DNA from: Brevibacillus panacihumi
GTDB lineage: Bacteria > Bacillota > Bacilli > Brevibacillales > Brevibacillaceae
DNA length: 63,251 nt
Reading direction: 5' to 3'
Assembly (NCBI RefSeq): GCF_003710985.1
Contig: NZ_RHHT01000021.1
Span: forward strand, 1-63,251
Shown: positions 42,116 to 54,222 of the stretch, one piece after another
How the letters are laid out: each line of letters begins with the position of its first letter
Position numbering within the stretch: position 1 is the stretch's first letter
The notes under the pieces: model-generated
Told to the model about the DNA's origin: nothing
Databases searched by the model: none
What the model saw: the letters and a program-made list of their open reading frames with translations, nothing else
Translations under genes and position numbers: made by a program

Positions 42116-42302
42116 TGAGTTCCGTAATTTGACCACTGCCGAGATCGAACAAAACGTCGCTTCTTTGAAAGAAGAGTTGTTCAACCTTCGTTTCCAGTTG
42201 GCTACGGGTCAACTCGAAACCACGTCTCGCATCAAACAAGTGCGCAAGGATATTGCACGTGCGAAAACCATCCTGCGCCAGAGAGAATTGGGAATCGGCT
42301 AA
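42105..42302 (+). CDS. rpmC: 50S ribosomal protein L29
   Basis: A 65-residue helical hairpin protein at the tunnel exit; [17 protein letters not shown] and [14 protein letters not shown] are the family signatures. The ATG at 42105 lies inside the rplP end with GGTGGTG upstream, so coupling is likely. Confidence 0.96.
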   Translation: MKANEFRNLTTAEIEQNVASLKEELFNLRFQLATGQLETTSRIKQVRKDIARAKTILRQRELGIG

Positions 42303-42324
42303 TTTGAGGAAGGAGGTTTGAACG

Positions 42325-42591
42325 ATGACCGCAGATCGCAATATGCGTCGTTCCGTTGTAGGTCGCGTCGTTTCCGACAAAATGGATAAAACCATCGTGG
42401 TTCTTGTTGAAACTTACAAGAAGCATACTTTGTACGGCAAGCGTGTGAAATACTCCAAAAAGTTCAAGGCTCACGACGAAAACAACACGGCAAAAGTGGG
42501 CGACATCGTGGAATTGATGGAAACCCGTCCATTGTCCAAAGACAAGCGTTTCCGCTTGGTACGTATCGTCGAAGAGGCAGTAATCGTATAA
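42325..42591 (+). CDS. rpsQ: 30S ribosomal protein S17
   Basis: An 88-residue OB-fold protein that binds 16S rRNA 5' domain. The core [18 protein letters not shown] and [19 protein letters not shown] are present. ATG at 42325 follows AAGGAGGT, 22 bases after rpmC. Confidence 0.97.
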   Translation: MTADRNMRRSVVGRVVSDKMDKTIVVLVETYKKHTLYGKRVKYSKKFKAHDENNTAKVGDIVELMETRPLSKDKRFRLVRIVEEAVIV

Positions 42592-42632
42592 GTTAGATTT
42601 TCGGATATCAATTCCGAAAGGAGGAACAGTAA

Positions 42633-43001
42633 ATGATCCAAACTCAGACGAGATTGGCTGTTGCTGACAACTCCGGTGCAAAGGAACTCATGTGCATCAA
42701 GGTACTGGGTGGTTCCGGTCGCAAAACGGCGAACATCGGTGATGTTATTGTATGCTCCGTTAAATCCGCTACACCCGGCGGCGTTGTCAAGAAAGGTCAA
42801 GTAGTTAAAGCGGTTGTAGTACGTACAGTGAGTGGCGTTCGCCGTCCAGACGGTTCTTACATCCGTTTTGATGAAAATGCAGCAGTTGTCATCAAAGAAG
42901 ATCAATCCCCTCGTGGTACCCGTATCTTTGGACCTGTGGCTCGTGAGCTCCGCGACAAGGATTTCATGAAGATCATCTCTCTTGCTCCAGAGGTTATCTA
43001 A
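42633..43001 (+). CDS. rplN: 50S ribosomal protein L14
   Basis: A 122-residue L14 at the subunit interface, starting [18 protein letters not shown] and containing [23 protein letters not shown] at 42633 follows AAAGGAGG. rplX follows after 49 bases. Confidence 0.97.
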   Translation: MIQTQTRLAVADNSGAKELMCIKVLGGSGRKTANIGDVIVCSVKSATPGGVVKKGQVVKAVVVRTVSGVRRPDGSYIRFDENAAVVIKEDQSPRGTRIFGPVARELRDKDFMKIISLAPEVI

Positions 43002-43050
43002 TTGAACGTTTATAACCAGGTAGTTTGTTCGATAGGAGGTGCACCAAGCG

Positions 43051-43365
43051 ATGCACGTTAAAAAAGGCGACACTGTTATCGTAAATGCGGGCAAGGACAA
43101 AGGGAAAAAAGGTCGCGTTCTCGCTGCCTTTCCTAAGAAAGATCGCGTTCTGGTTGAAGGTATCAACCTCGTGAAAAAACACAGCCGTCCGTCTCAAGCA
43201 AATCCGCAAGGCGGCATTGTTACTCAAGAAGCACCGATTCACGTTTCCAACGTATCTTTGATCGATCCGAAGTCCGGCACAGCAACTCGCATCGGTTACA
43301 AAGTATTGGATAACGGCAAGAAAGTTCGGTATGCGAAAAAATCTGGCGAAGTAATCGACAAGTAG
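43051..43365 (+). CDS. rplX: 50S ribosomal protein L24
   Basis: A 104-residue KOW-domain assembly initiator; [20 protein letters not shown] is the KOW signature and [20 protein letters not shown] the following part. ATG at 43051 follows AGGAGGTGC; an in-frame GTG at 43039 lies inside that site. Confidence 0.96.
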   Translation: MHVKKGDTVIVNAGKDKGKKGRVLAAFPKKDRVLVEGINLVKKHSRPSQANPQGGIVTQEAPIHVSNVSLIDPKSGTATRIGYKVLDNGKKVRYAKKSGEVIDK

Positions 43366-43391
43366 TCAGGTCGGAAAGGAGGACGTTCTAG

Positions 43392-43934
43392 ATGGCAGTA
43401 AGATTGAAAGAAAAGTATGCGAAGGAAATCGTACCTGCTCTGATGAGCAAGTTTAACTACACTTCCATCATGCAAGTACCAAAAGTAGAGAAAATCATCA
43501 TCAACATGGGTGTTGGCGAAGCTGTTGCTAACGCTAAAGCCTTGGATACTGCAGTGGAAGACCTGTCCATTATCTCTGGTCAAAAACCTGTAGTAACTCG
43601 CGCAAAGAAATCCATCGCTGGTTTCAAATTGCGTGAAGGTATGCCGATCGGTGCAAAGGTAACCCTGCGCGGCGAGCGTATGTACCACTTCCTCGACAAG
43701 TTGATGAACGTTTCTCTGCCGCGTGTTCGTGACTTCCGCGGAATTTCTTCCAAGGCGTTCGATGGTCGCGGTAACTACACACTTGGTCTGAAGGAACAAC
43801 TGATCTTCCCTGAGATCGAGTACGATAAAATTGATAAAGTACGCGGTATGGACATCGTAATTGTCACTTCCGCAAAAACGGATGAGGAAGCTCGTGAGCT
43901 TTTGACTCAAATGGGTATGCCATTCCGTAAATAA
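43392..43934 (+). CDS. rplE: 50S ribosomal protein L5
   Basis: A 180-residue L5 that binds 5S rRNA in the central protuberance. [16 protein letters not shown] and [20 protein letters not shown] are conserved. ATG at 43392 follows AAAGGAGG. Followed by rpsZ after 24 bases. Confidence 0.97.
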   Translation: MAVRLKEKYAKEIVPALMSKFNYTSIMQVPKVEKIIINMGVGEAVANAKALDTAVEDLSIISGQKPVVTRAKKSIAGFKLREGMPIGAKVTLRGERMYHFLDKLMNVSLPRVRDFRGISSKAFDGRGNYTLGLKEQLIFPEIEYDKIDKVRGMDIVIVTSAKTDEEARELLTQMGMPFRK

Positions 43935-43958
43935 ACCCACTCGTAAGGAGGGAAGAAT

Positions 43959-44144
43959 GTGGCAAAGAAATCAATGATCATCAAGCAACAGCGTCAGCCG
44001 AAGTTTGCTGTTCGCGCGTACACTCGTTGCGAGCGTTGCGGACGTCCTCACTCCGTATTGCGCAAATTCAAACTCTGCCGTATTTGCTTCCGTGAACTTG
44101 CTTATAAAGGTCAAATTCCAGGCGTGAAAAAAGCAAGCTGGTAA
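43959..44144 (+). CDS. rpsZ: 30S ribosomal protein S14, zinc-binding (type Z)
   Basis: A 61-residue short S14 with the zinc ribbon [20 protein letters not shown] (residues 24-43), the Zn+ form rather than the ~89-residue zinc-free paralogue. Start GTG at 43959 follows AAGGAGGG. Confidence 0.97.
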   Translation: MAKKSMIIKQQRQPKFAVRAYTRCERCGRPHSVLRKFKLCRICFRELAYKGQIPGVKKASW

Positions 44145-44171
44145 TTTGAAACGGGAAGGAGGTTTTCTCTC

Positions 44172-44570
44172 ATGGTAATGACTGATCCAATTGCAGATAT
44201 GTTGACACGCATTCGTAACGCCAACATGGTTCGCCACGAGAAAGTGGAGATCCCGGCGTCTCAAATCAAGAAGGAAATCGCGCGCATTCTGAAAGAAGAA
44301 GGCTTCATCCGCGATGCTGAGTTTGTCGAAGACAACAAGCAAGGGATTATCCGCGTTTTCCTGAAGTACGGTCAAAACAACGAGCGCGTCATCACAGGTC
44401 TGAAACGCATCTCCAAGCCTGGCCTTCGTGTATATGCAAAGAACACAGAAGTGCCTAAGGTTCTGGGCGGACTTGGTTGCGCGATCATCTCTACTTCCAC
44501 TGGCGTTATGACTGACAAGCAAGCTCGTCAAGCACACGTTGGCGGAGAAGTACTCGCATACGTTTGGTAA
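44172..44570 (+). CDS. rpsH: 30S ribosomal protein S8
   Basis: A 132-residue S8, a central-domain assembly protein; in E. coli it autoregulates the spc operon. [16 protein letters not shown] and the C-terminal [20 protein letters not shown] motif are present. ATG at 44172 follows AAGGAGG; a second ATG lies two codons on (44178). Confidence 0.97.
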   Translation: MVMTDPIADMLTRIRNANMVRHEKVEIPASQIKKEIARILKEEGFIRDAEFVEDNKQGIIRVFLKYGQNNERVITGLKRISKPGLRVYAKNTEVPKVLGGLGCAIISTSTGVMTDKQARQAHVGGEVLAYVW

Positions 44571-44604
44571 TTCATAGATTGTAAAAGCACAGGAGGTGCA
44601 CCAC

Positions 44605-45141
44605 ATGTCTCGTGTCGGTAGAAAACCGATCGTGGTACCTGCAGGCGTTACCCTCACTCTGAACGGAACTGAGCTGACGGTAAAGGGCCCTAAGGGTCAA
44701 CTCGTTCGTAGCTTTCACCCAGATATCAAAATCAACATTGCTGAAAACGAAGTAATCGTTGAGCGTCCTAGCGACAACAAACTTCACCGCTCCCTGCACG
44801 GTACAACTCGTGCGCTGGTTGCCAACATGGTAACAGGCGTTTCGGAAGGCTTCACTCGTACCTTGGAATTGGTTGGTGTAGGTTACCGTGCTGCGAAAAG
44901 CGGCAATGGCATCACACTTTCTCTCGGATTCTCCCATCCAGTAGAAGTGACACCTGAAGCAGGTATTGAGATCGATGTTCCTAACCAAACCACACTGGTG
45001 GTTAAAGGGATCAATAAAGAGCGCGTTGGACAAATCGCCGCTGAAATCCGCGCACTTCGCAAACCTGAGCCATACAAAGGCAAAGGGATCAAGTACAGCG
45101 ATGAAGTGGTTCGTCGTAAAGAAGGTAAAAAAGGTAAGTAA
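44605..45141 (+). CDS. rplF: 50S ribosomal protein L6
   Basis: A 178-residue L6 near the sarcin-ricin loop, starting [17 protein letters not shown] and ending in the basic [20 protein letters not shown] segment. ATG at 44605 follows AGGAGGTGC; the in-frame GTG at 44596 is within that site. Confidence 0.97.
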   Translation: MSRVGRKPIVVPAGVTLTLNGTELTVKGPKGQLVRSFHPDIKINIAENEVIVERPSDNKLHRSLHGTTRALVANMVTGVSEGFTRTLELVGVGYRAAKSGNGITLSLGFSHPVEVTPEAGIEIDVPNQTTLVVKGINKERVGQIAAEIRALRKPEPYKGKGIKYSDEVVRRKEGKKGK

Positions 45142-45174
45142 GCCGCGTAGTTTCATGAGAAAGGAGGCCGCTTA

Positions 45175-45537
45175 ATGTTTACGAAAGCTGATAAAAACAA
45201 AGCACGGAAAAAACGTCACCTGCGTATTCGCAAACGGGTAATTGGTTCTGCTATCCGCCCTCGTCTGAACGTATTCCGTTCTTCGAAACACATCTATGCT
45301 CAACTGATTGACGATGCAACTGGCGTAACTTTGGCATCTGCATCTTCTTTGGATAAAGAGCTTGGCCTGAAAAACGGGGCTAATGTGGAAGCTGCTACGG
45401 CTGTTGGCACACTGATCGCTAAGCGTGCACAAGAAAAAGGTGCGACTGAAGTGATTTTTGACCGTGGTGGTTACATCTATCATGGACGTATTAAAGCACT
45501 GGCAGAAGCAGCTCGTGAAGCTGGTCTGCAATTCTAA
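45175..45537 (+). CDS. rplR: 50S ribosomal protein L18
   Basis: A 120-residue L18, the second 5S rRNA-binding protein. [20 protein letters not shown] and the C-terminal [20 protein letters not shown] are conserved. ATG at 45175 follows AAGGAGGCC. rpsE follows after 18 bases. Confidence 0.97.
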   Translation: MFTKADKNKARKKRHLRIRKRVIGSAIRPRLNVFRSSKHIYAQLIDDATGVTLASASSLDKELGLKNGANVEAATAVGTLIAKRAQEKGATEVIFDRGGYIYHGRIKALAEAAREAGLQF

Positions 45538-45555
45538 CAACAAGGAGGGTAAGGA

Positions 45556-46053
45556 ATGCGTATCGACCCTAGCAAATTAGAGCTCGAAGAAAAAGTAGTC
45601 GCCGTTAACCGCGTAGCTAAGACGGTTAAAGGTGGACGTCGCATGAGCTTCAGCGCCCTGGTTGTTGTGGGTGACCGTAACGGACACGTTGGTGCCGGTA
45701 TGGGGAAAGCTCAAGAAGTACCAGACGCGATTCGCAAAGCGATTGACGACGCGAAGAAAAAATTGATCCGCGTACCGATGAGAGGAACAACTCTTCCTCA
45801 CGAAGTTCTCTGCCGTTTCGGTTCCGGTAAGGTACTCCTGAAACCTGCGGCACCAGGTACTGGTGTTATCGCGGGCGGCCCTGTTCGTGCGGTTCTCGAA
45901 CTGGCTGGTGTAGGTGATATCCTGAGTAAGTCTCTTGGTTCCAACAATCCTATCAACATGGTCAACGCTACGCTGGAAGGCCTCGGCCGTCTGAAAACAG
46001 CGGAAGATGTCGCGAAACTGCGCGGTAAGACTGTTGACGAGTTGTTGGGTTAA
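45556..46053 (+). CDS. rpsE: 30S ribosomal protein S5
   Basis: A 165-residue S5 involved in decoding fidelity. The dsRNA-binding-like N-terminal domain ([20 protein letters not shown]) and the C-terminal [18 protein letters not shown] are intact, and the spectinomycin-contact loop AKTVKGGRR is wild type in appearance. ATG at 45556 follows AAGGAGGG. Confidence 0.97.
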   Translation: MRIDPSKLELEEKVVAVNRVAKTVKGGRRMSFSALVVVGDRNGHVGAGMGKAQEVPDAIRKAIDDAKKKLIRVPMRGTTLPHEVLCRFGSGKVLLKPAAPGTGVIAGGPVRAVLELAGVGDILSKSLGSNNPINMVNATLEGLGRLKTAEDVAKLRGKTVDELLG

Positions 46054-46069
46054 TAAGGAGGGAATGAAC

Positions 46070-46255
46070 ATGGCAAAATTGCAAATCACCCTCAAACGCA
46101 GCCTGATCGGTCGCACTGTCGATCAAAAAGATACGGTTAAAGCACTGGGTCTTCGCAAAATCAATTCGTCCGTGGTGAAAGAAGATAACGCTGCGATCCG
46201 CGGTATGGTTTTCAAAGTGAAGCACTTGGTTGAAGTGAAAGAAGTAGAAGCGTAA
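46070..46255 (+). CDS. rpmD: 50S ribosomal protein L30
   Basis: A 61-residue L30: [20 protein letters not shown] and [21 protein letters not shown] match the family. ATG at 46070 follows AAGGAGGG, 16 bases after rpsE. An upstream in-frame reading lies in rpsE and is not used. Confidence 0.96.
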   Translation: MAKLQITLKRSLIGRTVDQKDTVKALGLRKINSSVVKEDNAAIRGMVFKVKHLVEVKEVEA

Positions 46256-46287
46256 AAAGCATTTCAATCAGTTAGGAGGTGCAACGT

Positions 46288-46728
46288 ATGAAATTGCACG
46301 AACTGCAACCTGCAGAAGGATCTCGTCACACTCGCAAACGCGTCGGTCGCGGTATCGGTAGCGGTACTGGTAAAACTGCTGGTAAAGGTCACAAAGGTCA
46401 AAATTCCCGTTCCGGTGGCGGCGTTCGCCTCGGTTTTGAGGGTGGACAAAACCCTTTGTTCCGTCGTCTGCCTAAGCGCGGTTTCAACAACATCAATCGT
46501 AAAGAGTTCTCGATTGTAAGCTTGGATGCGCTGAACCGTTTTGAGGAAGGCACTGTAGTAACACCAGAACTGTTGCTGGCAACAGGTGTTATCAGCGCAC
46601 TCCGCGATGGTGTGAAGGTTCTTGCTAACGGCGAACTGACTGTGAAGCTGACCGTAAAAGCTCACAAGTTCTCTGGCGCAGCTGCTGAGAAGATCGCTCA
46701 AGTCGGTGGAACAACCGAGGTGATCTAA
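46288..46728 (+). CDS. rplO: 50S ribosomal protein L15
   Basis: A 146-residue L15: [20 protein letters not shown] is followed by the glycine-rich rRNA-threading extension [22 protein letters not shown] at 46288 follows AGGAGGTGC. Its stop codon overlaps the secY start by one base. Confidence 0.97.
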   Translation: MKLHELQPAEGSRHTRKRVGRGIGSGTGKTAGKGHKGQNSRSGGGVRLGFEGGQNPLFRRLPKRGFNNINRKEFSIVSLDALNRFEEGTVVTPELLLATGVISALRDGVKVLANGELTVKLTVKAHKFSGAAAEKIAQVGGTTEVI

Positions 46729-48023
46729 TGTTAGCGTCCTTGACTAACATTTTTAAAATTGGCGACCTGCGTCGTAAGATCCTGTTTACACTTATGATGC
46801 TGGTAGTCTTTCGGATCGGGACCTTTATCCCTGTTCCTAATGTAAACGTCGAGTTGTTTCAGCAAAACACCAACCAACTGTTGGGATTGTTGAACACCTT
46901 CTCTGGTGGGGCTTTGCAAAACTTCTCGATTTTTGCAATGGGGATTATGCCTTACATCACAGCATCCATTATCATGCAGCTTCTTTCTATGGACGTAGTG
47001 CCCAAGCTTACGCAATGGGCGCGCGAAGGAGAAGTGGGCCGTCGCAAAATCGCTACGGTGACACGCTACTCCACCATTATTTTGGGGCTGATTCAATCCG
47101 TCGGGATGACAATCGGCTTCAACAATATGGCTCCTGGATTGCTTAATGATACATCGGTTGGCAGCTATGCACTCATTGCATTGACCTTGACTGCTGGTAC
47201 GGCATTCATGATGTGGATGGGAGAACAGATAACCGAGAAAGGGATTGGGAACGGGATTTCGATCCTGATCGTGGCTGGTATCGTGGCTCATATTCCAACC
47301 GGAATGGGTACGATCTATGCAACACAATTCGCAGATCCGTCTCAAAATCTTTTCTTCAGTATCGTAAAGGTCGTAATCATCGTCTTGGTGATTCTCGCCC
47401 TTATTGTCGGGGTTATCTTCATGCAGCAAGGTGTTCGTAAGATTCCTGTGCAATATGCCAAGCGTGTTGTTGGTCGGAAAATGTACGGTGGTCAATCCAC
47501 GCATATTCCATTGAAAATCAACTCTGCTGGTGTTATTCCAGTCATCTTCGCTGTTTCGCTCGTGATGTTCCCATCGACAATCGCTCAGTTCTGGGTAGAT
47601 GCCTCCGGTACTGGCTTTGCCAACTGGATCTACCATAACTTCCAAGTGAATGAACCAATCGGAATGGCGTTGTACGCTATCCTGATCATCGGTTTCACGT
47701 ATTTTTACACCTTTGTACAGATCAACCCTGTGCAAATGGCGGAAAATATGAGGAAGAATGGCGGTTACATCCCTGGTATTCGTCCTGGTAAAAACACCGA
47801 GGTGTACATTACACGTACGTTGAACCGTCTGACTCTGGCTGGCGCATTGTTCCTGATGGCGATCGCCATCTTGCCGTTTTTCTTTAGCAAGTTGGCCAAT
47901 TTGCCGACGTCGATCTATATTGGCGGAACTTCTCTCTTGATCGTAATCGGGGTTTCTCTCGATACGATGAAGCAGATTGAAAGCCAAATGATCAAGCGCC
48001 ACTATCAAGGGTTCATCAAGTAA
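46728..48023 (+). CDS. secY: Preprotein translocase subunit SecY
   Basis: A 431-residue, ten-span channel of the Sec translocon. The GIMPYITASIIMQLL segment (TM2 region), MWMGEQITEKGIGNGISI (TM4/5) and the cytoplasmic loop GGQSTHIPLKINSAGVIPVI are typical. TAATG overlap with rplO. It works with SecE at 19065-19280 and SecA. Confidence 0.97.
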   Translation: MLASLTNIFKIGDLRRKILFTLMMLVVFRIGTFIPVPNVNVELFQQNTNQLLGLLNTFSGGALQNFSIFAMGIMPYITASIIMQLLSMDVVPKLTQWAREGEVGRRKIATVTRYSTIILGLIQSVGMTIGFNNMAPGLLNDTSVGSYALIALTLTAGTAFMMWMGEQITEKGIGNGISILIVAGIVAHIPTGMGTIYATQFADPSQNLFFSIVKVVIIVLVILALIVGVIFMQQGVRKIPVQYAKRVVGRKMYGGQSTHIPLKINSAGVIPVIFAVSLVMFPSTIAQFWVDASGTGFANWIYHNFQVNEPIGMALYAILIIGFTYFYTFVQINPVQMAENMRKNGGYIPGIRPGKNTEVYITRTLNRLTLAGALFLMAIAILPFFFSKLANLPTSIYIGGTSLLIVIGVSLDTMKQIESQMIKRHYQGFIK

Positions 48024-48040
48024 TGTCTTGGTTTTTTTCG

Positions 48041-48730
<690 letters not shown>

Positions 48731-48734
48731 TCGA

Positions 48735-49481
<747 letters not shown>

Positions 49482-49598
49482 ACGAGGGTTTCGGTTTTCT
49501 CCGAGATTGTCGTCCAACGTGTCGACGATAAGTTCGTTGTGTGATCATTTCGCAAAACTCATGGTCCGACTGAAGCGCAGAAGAAAGGAGAGTTTACT

Positions 49599-49817
49599 AT
49601 GGCAAAAGACGATGTTATTGAGGTGGAAGGAACAGTTATTGAACCTTTGCCCAACGCAATGTTTCGGGTAGAATTAGAGAATGGACACAAGATCCTTGCT
49701 CATGTCTCTGGCAAGATTCGCATGCACTTTATTCGTATCCTGCCTGGGGATAAGGTAACTGTTGAACTGTCGCCGTACGACTTAACCCGCGGACGTATTA
49801 CGTACCGCTATAAATAA
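49599..49817 (+). CDS. infA: Translation initiation factor IF-1
   Basis: A 72-residue OB-fold factor for the 30S A site: [20 protein letters not shown] and [27 protein letters not shown] are conserved. ATG at 49599 follows AAAGGAGAG. rpmJ follows after 34 bases. Confidence 0.97.
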   Translation: MAKDDVIEVEGTVIEPLPNAMFRVELENGHKILAHVSGKIRMHFIRILPGDKVTVELSPYDLTRGRITYRYK

Positions 49818-49833
49818 TAAGTGAAACCCCTAG

Positions 49834-49965
<132 letters not shown>

Positions 49966-49986
49966 ACAAGGAGGTGCTTTTTACAC

Positions 49987-50355
49987 ATGGCACGTATTGC
50001 TGGCGTTGACTTGCCCCGCGAAAAACGCGTGGAAGTCGCTCTTACCTACATCTTTGGTATTGGCCGCCCCACGTCTCAAAAAATTCTGGCTGCCACTGGC
50101 GTAGATGTAAACACTCGCGTCCGTGATCTGACAGAAGACGAGGTAGCCAAACTGCGTGAGTACATCGATAAAACCGTGAAGGTGGAAGGCGATCTCCGTC
50201 GTGAGATCTCCCTGAACATCAAACGTTTGATGGAAATCGGTTGCTTCCGTGGTATCCGTCACCGTCGTGGACTCCCTGTTCGCGGCCAACGTTCCAAAAC
50301 CAATGCTCGTACGCGCAAAGGTCCTCGTCGTACAGTAGCGAACAAGAAGAAGTAA
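49987..50355 (+). CDS. rpsM: 30S ribosomal protein S13
   Basis: A 122-residue S13 of the subunit interface: [21 protein letters not shown] and the basic tail [19 protein letters not shown] are conserved. ATG at 49987 follows AAGGAGGTG. First gene of the alpha part. Confidence 0.97.
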   Translation: MARIAGVDLPREKRVEVALTYIFGIGRPTSQKILAATGVDVNTRVRDLTEDEVAKLREYIDKTVKVEGDLRREISLNIKRLMEIGCFRGIRHRRGLPVRGQRSKTNARTRKGPRRTVANKKK

Positions 50356-50371
50356 AGGAGGGTAAACTGAC

Positions 50372-50770
50372 ATGGCGAAAAGAAAACAAGCAGCTACACG
50401 TACCCGTCGTCGCGACCGTAAAAATGTTGAAGTTGGCGTAGCGCATATCCGCTCTACTTTCAACAACACCATCGTTACGATCACTGACCCACATGGTAAC
50501 GCAATCTCTTGGTCCAGCGCTGGTTCCCTCGGCTTCAAAGGCTCTCGCAAAAGCACTCCATTTGCAGCGCAAATGGCTGCTGAAGCGGCAGCACGCGTAG
50601 CGATGGAGCATGGCATGCGCTCTCTGGAAGTATCGGTAAAAGGCCCAGGTGCTGGTCGTGAAGCAGCGATCCGTTCCCTGCAAGCTGCCGGTCTCGAAGT
50701 GAATATGATCAAAGACGTGACACCGATTCCGCACAACGGTTGCCGTCCACCAAAACGTCGCCGCGTGTAA
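50372..50770 (+). CDS. rpsK: 30S ribosomal protein S11
   Basis: A 132-residue S11 of the platform. The core [20 protein letters not shown] and the C-terminal [18 protein letters not shown] are intact. ATG at 50372 follows AAAGGAGGG. Confidence 0.97.
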   Translation: MAKRKQAATRTRRRDRKNVEVGVAHIRSTFNNTIVTITDPHGNAISWSSAGSLGFKGSRKSTPFAAQMAAEAAARVAMEHGMRSLEVSVKGPGAGREAAIRSLQAAGLEVNMIKDVTPIPHNGCRPPKRRRV

Positions 50771-50927
50771 CTGGTTTATATCGTTCAGAACATGTCCATA
50801 CTAGAATGGTAAATTCTGATTTATTTGCTCGTCATGCACGCAAACGGTAAACCGCCGGGGAAATTCCTGAGTGGGCACGTATGCGGCCCACCCAAGAATT
50901 TCGACGTTTTGAAGGAGGGTTTGTTTA

Positions 50928-51872
50928 ATGATAGAAATAGAAAAACCAAAAATCGAGGTTGTGGAAGTAAGCGACGACAACTCGTACGGAAAATTCGTAG
51001 TGGAACCTCTTGAGCGCGGTTATGGAACTACTCTTGGCAACTCTCTGAGACGGATTCTCCTCTCTTCGTTGCCAGGTGCGGCAGTTCGTACCGTGCAAAT
51101 TGATGGTGTTCTGCACGAATTCTCGACTGTTGAAGGCGTCGTTGAAGATGTGACCGAGATCATCCTGAATATCAAAGGCCTCGCTCTGAAGATCCATTCC
51201 GATGAAGAAAAAATCATCGAAATCGATGCGGAAGGCGAGGGCATCGTCAAGGCGGGAGATATCCGTGCTGACAGCGATGTGGAGATCTTGAACCCTGATC
51301 TTCATATTGCTACGTTGGCGAATGGCGGACGACTACACATTCGTATGACAGCAGGCCGTGGTCGTGGATATGTTCAAGCAGATGGAAACAAGTCGGAGGA
51401 TTTGCCTATTGGCGTGATTCCGATTGATTCCATCTACACGCCAATCAAACGTGTGAACTATCAAGTCGAAAATACCCGTGTCGGGCAAATGACGAACTAT
51501 GATAAGTTGACGCTTGAGGTATGGGCAAACGGCAGCATCAGTCCGGAAGAAGCCGTAAGTCTTGGCGCCAAAATCATGACAGAGCATCTGAACTTGTTTG
51601 TCGGTCTGACAGATGAAGCGAAAGATGCTGAAATCATGGTTGAGAAGGAAGAGGACAAGAAAGAAAAAGTCTTGGAGATGACCATCGAAGAGCTGGATCT
51701 TTCCGTTCGTTCCTACAACTGCCTGAAGCGTGCAGGGATTAACACCGTGCAAGAGCTGACGCAGAAAACCGAAGAAGATATGATGAAAGTGCGCAATCTG
51801 GGTCGCAAATCCCTGGAAGAAGTGCAAGAAAAACTGGCTGAGCTCGGTTTGTCTTTGCGCAGCGACGACTAG
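50928..51872 (+). CDS. rpoA: DNA-directed RNA polymerase subunit alpha
   Basis: A 314-residue alpha subunit. The N-terminal assembly domain contains [20 protein letters not shown] (residues ~26-45); the C-terminal UP-element-binding domain has [19 protein letters not shown] and [15 protein letters not shown] at 50928 follows AAGGAGGG. The 157-base gap before it holds a GTGGGC/GCCCAC hairpin (50871-50891). Confidence 0.97.
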   Translation: MIEIEKPKIEVVEVSDDNSYGKFVVEPLERGYGTTLGNSLRRILLSSLPGAAVRTVQIDGVLHEFSTVEGVVEDVTEIILNIKGLALKIHSDEEKIIEIDAEGEGIVKAGDIRADSDVEILNPDLHIATLANGGRLHIRMTAGRGRGYVQADGNKSEDLPIGVIPIDSIYTPIKRVNYQVENTRVGQMTNYDKLTLEVWANGSISPEEAVSLGAKIMTEHLNLFVGLTDEAKDAEIMVEKEEDKKEKVLEMTIEELDLSVRSYNCLKRAGINTVQELTQKTEEDMMKVRNLGRKSLEEVQEKLAELGLSLRSDD

Positions 51873-51999
51873 GGAGTCGAACCCAAGGCCACCATTTGTT
51901 CTTCGGGCCCTTTAAGGGAACTACAGATCTGGTTTTGCCTGCGTGGATGCTTCAATGTATCTGCGTGGCATAGTCAGCGTGATAAGGGAGGTTAAGAAC

Positions 52000-52359
52000 A
52001 TGGCATACCGTAAATTGGGTCGTCGCAGTGCGGCGCGTAAAGCGTTGTTCCGCGACTTGGTAACGGACCTGATCATTCACGAGCGCATTGAAACGACCGA
52101 GATGAAGGCAAAAGAACTGCGCCCAATCGCTGAGCAAATGATTACGCTGGCGAAGCGTGGAGATCTGCATGCTCGTCGTCAAGTAGCTGCTTTTGTACGC
52201 AAAGAAGTAGCGAACGCTGAAGGTCGCGATGCTGTACAAAAACTGTTTGATGAAATCGCGCCTCGTTTCAAAGAGCGCAACGGTGGATACACTCGTATCC
52301 TGAAAACCGGTCCTCGTCGTGGGGATGCAGCTCCTATGGCATTCATCGAGCTGGTGTAA
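52000..52359 (+). CDS. rplQ: 50S ribosomal protein L17
   Basis: A 119-residue bacterial-type L17: [21 protein letters not shown] and the C-terminal [23 protein letters not shown] at 52000 follows GGGAGGT. A longer in-frame reading starting at 51943 precedes that site. Last ribosomal gene of the supercluster; no terminator is seen before ecfA1. Confidence 0.97.
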   Translation: MAYRKLGRRSAARKALFRDLVTDLIIHERIETTEMKAKELRPIAEQMITLAKRGDLHARRQVAAFVRKEVANAEGRDAVQKLFDEIAPRFKERNGGYTRILKTGPRRGDAAPMAFIELV

Positions 52360-52522
52360 TAGATGGTAAACTGGTCGTTTGACCAAGGGCACGGGATTCT
52401 ATCTCTGACCTGGTAAACTACCGCGAAAAGGGTGGGGGCAGATCTGGTCATAGGCTGGACTCTGCTTCAACTCTTTTTTCTTTCTTGCCAGGATTGATGA
52501 GGTTGAGGGATGTGACTGACCC

Positions 52523-53371
52523 ATGAACGAGAACCTGCTGACGATTCGCAATGTCACTTTTTCCTATGATGGAGAGGAAGGTCAACGGGTAGAGGTATTG
52601 AAGGGAGTCGATTTGACGATTTCCAAGGGATCGTTTGTATCTATTGTAGGGCATAACGGTTCTGGAAAGTCGACTCTCGCAAAGTTGATGAACGCGTTGC
52701 TTCTCCCCGAAAACGGCACGATTCTGGTCAGTGGTGCAGATACCAGGAACGGAGAAATGATTTGGGAGATTCGCCGCCATGTAGGGATGGTTTTCCAAAA
52801 CCCGGACAATCAGATAGTCGGGGCAACTGTTGAGGATGACGTTGCCTTTGGCCTTGAAAATATGGGGGTAGATCCTCAAGAGATGCGCAAGCGCATTGAT
52901 GAGGCACTGCACTCTGTCGGAATGGAAAACTATGCGCTGGCCCAGCCCTATCGATTGTCAGGCGGACAAAAGCAGCGTGTAGCGATTGCCGGCATCATGG
53001 CGATGCGCCCTTCCGTCATCATATTGGACGAAGCTACGGCCATGCTAGACCCTCAGGGCCGTCAGGAAGTCATGCACTTGGCGAAAAGACTGAATCGGGA
53101 AGAAGGCATTACCATCGTCAATATCACGCATTTTCCTGAAGAAGCGGTTGATTCAGACAGAGTGATCGTGATGAATCGCGGAGAGGTGCTCATGGACGGG
53201 CAGCCTGGCGAAGTTTTTTCACAGGTAGAGCGGCTGCAGGAGGTCGGCTTGGATGTGCCTTTTGCGGTACGTGTGCACCATGAACTGGTGGCGAAAGGGT
53301 ATGATCTCCCGTTTGGACTGCATCAAGAGGAGCTGGTGGAGCACCTATGCAGATTACTTTTGACCAGGTAA
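52523..53371 (+). CDS. ecfA1: Energy-coupling factor transporter ATPase EcfA1
   Basis: A 282-residue ABC ATPase of the ECF vitamin/metal uptake module. Walker A GHNGSGKST at about 44-52, ABC signature LSGGQKQR near 148, Walker B VIILDEATAMLDP near 167. ATG at 52523 is preceded only by weak GGTTGAGGGATG. The gene is 163 bases after rplQ and its 3' end overlaps ecfA2 by 25 bases. Confidence 0.94.
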   Translation: MNENLLTIRNVTFSYDGEEGQRVEVLKGVDLTISKGSFVSIVGHNGSGKSTLAKLMNALLLPENGTILVSGADTRNGEMIWEIRRHVGMVFQNPDNQIVGATVEDDVAFGLENMGVDPQEMRKRIDEALHSVGMENYALAQPYRLSGGQKQRVAIAGIMAMRPSVIILDEATAMLDPQGRQEVMHLAKRLNREEGITIVNITHFPEEAVDSDRVIVMNRGEVLMDGQPGEVFSQVERLQEVGLDVPFAVRVHHELVAKGYDLPFGLHQEELVEHLCRLLLTR

Positions 53372-54219
53372 GCCATTTGTATGGCAAAGGAACGCCATTT
53401 GAACGGCTTGCTTTGAAAAATATATCGCTGGAAATACCTTCTGGTGCTTTCGTTGGGATTATCGGCCAAACCGGTTCGGGGAAGTCTACGTTGATCCAGC
53501 ATCTCAATGGGCTGCTCTCTCCGACCTCTGGAGAGATCACGATTGGAGATGTTGTCATCACTCCGACGAAACGCATTCCCCCTGCCAAACGAAAGGATAT
53601 CGGGCTCGTATTCCAGTATCCAGAGCATCAACTGTTTGAGGAGACAGTCGCCAAAGATGTATGCTTTGGTCCCCTCAACTTCGAGCTGCCGCAAAGCATG
53701 GCGGAGTCTCGGGCGCGAGAAGCGTTGGAGCTCGTCGGATTGGACTACGAGGGGATCAAGGACAGATCTCCTTTTCAACTGAGCGGCGGGCAGATGCGGC
53801 GCGTTGCGATCGCAGGCGTACTGGCGATGCAACCCAAAGTGCTTGTCTTGGATGAGCCTACGGCGGGTCTCGATCCCGCGGGGCGCAAGGCAATTCTCGA
53901 AGGGATTCACCGGATTCACCGAGAACAGAACCTGACGACCTTGCTGGTAACCCATAGTATGGAGGAAGCAGCGCGTTATGCGGATCTCATGCTTGTACTG
54001 GCAGGGGGAGAAGTGGTTATGCAAGGCAGGCCCGAGGAAGTTTTCCAGCAGGCCGACAGGCTCCGGCAATTGTCTCTCGACGTGCCGCAAACCGTTTCCT
54101 TCATCTCTCGGATCAATCAATTGCTGCCGGACACAGCTCGCCTCCCCGCTACCCTGTATCGGGAAGAGGAGCTGATCGCTCATGTGTTGAAACGACTGTC
54201 CGTGCCGAAGGAGTGCTAG
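53347..54219 (+). CDS. ecfA2: Energy-coupling factor transporter ATPase EcfA2
   Basis: A 290-residue ABC ATPase that pairs with EcfA1. Walker A GQTGSGKST at about 40-48, signature LSGGQMRR near 146, Walker B VLVLDEPTAGLDP near 165. ATG at 53347 lies inside the ecfA1 end with AGGAGCTGGTGG upstream. ecfT follows after three bases. Confidence 0.95.
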   Translation: MQITFDQVSHLYGKGTPFERLALKNISLEIPSGAFVGIIGQTGSGKSTLIQHLNGLLSPTSGEITIGDVVITPTKRIPPAKRKDIGLVFQYPEHQLFEETVAKDVCFGPLNFELPQSMAESRAREALELVGLDYEGIKDRSPFQLSGGQMRRVAIAGVLAMQPKVLVLDEPTAGLDPAGRKAILEGIHRIHREQNLTTLLVTHSMEEAARYADLMLVLAGGEVVMQGRPEEVFQQADRLRQLSLDVPQTVSFISRINQLLPDTARLPATLYREEELIAHVLKRLSVPKEC

Positions 54220-54222
54220 GGC

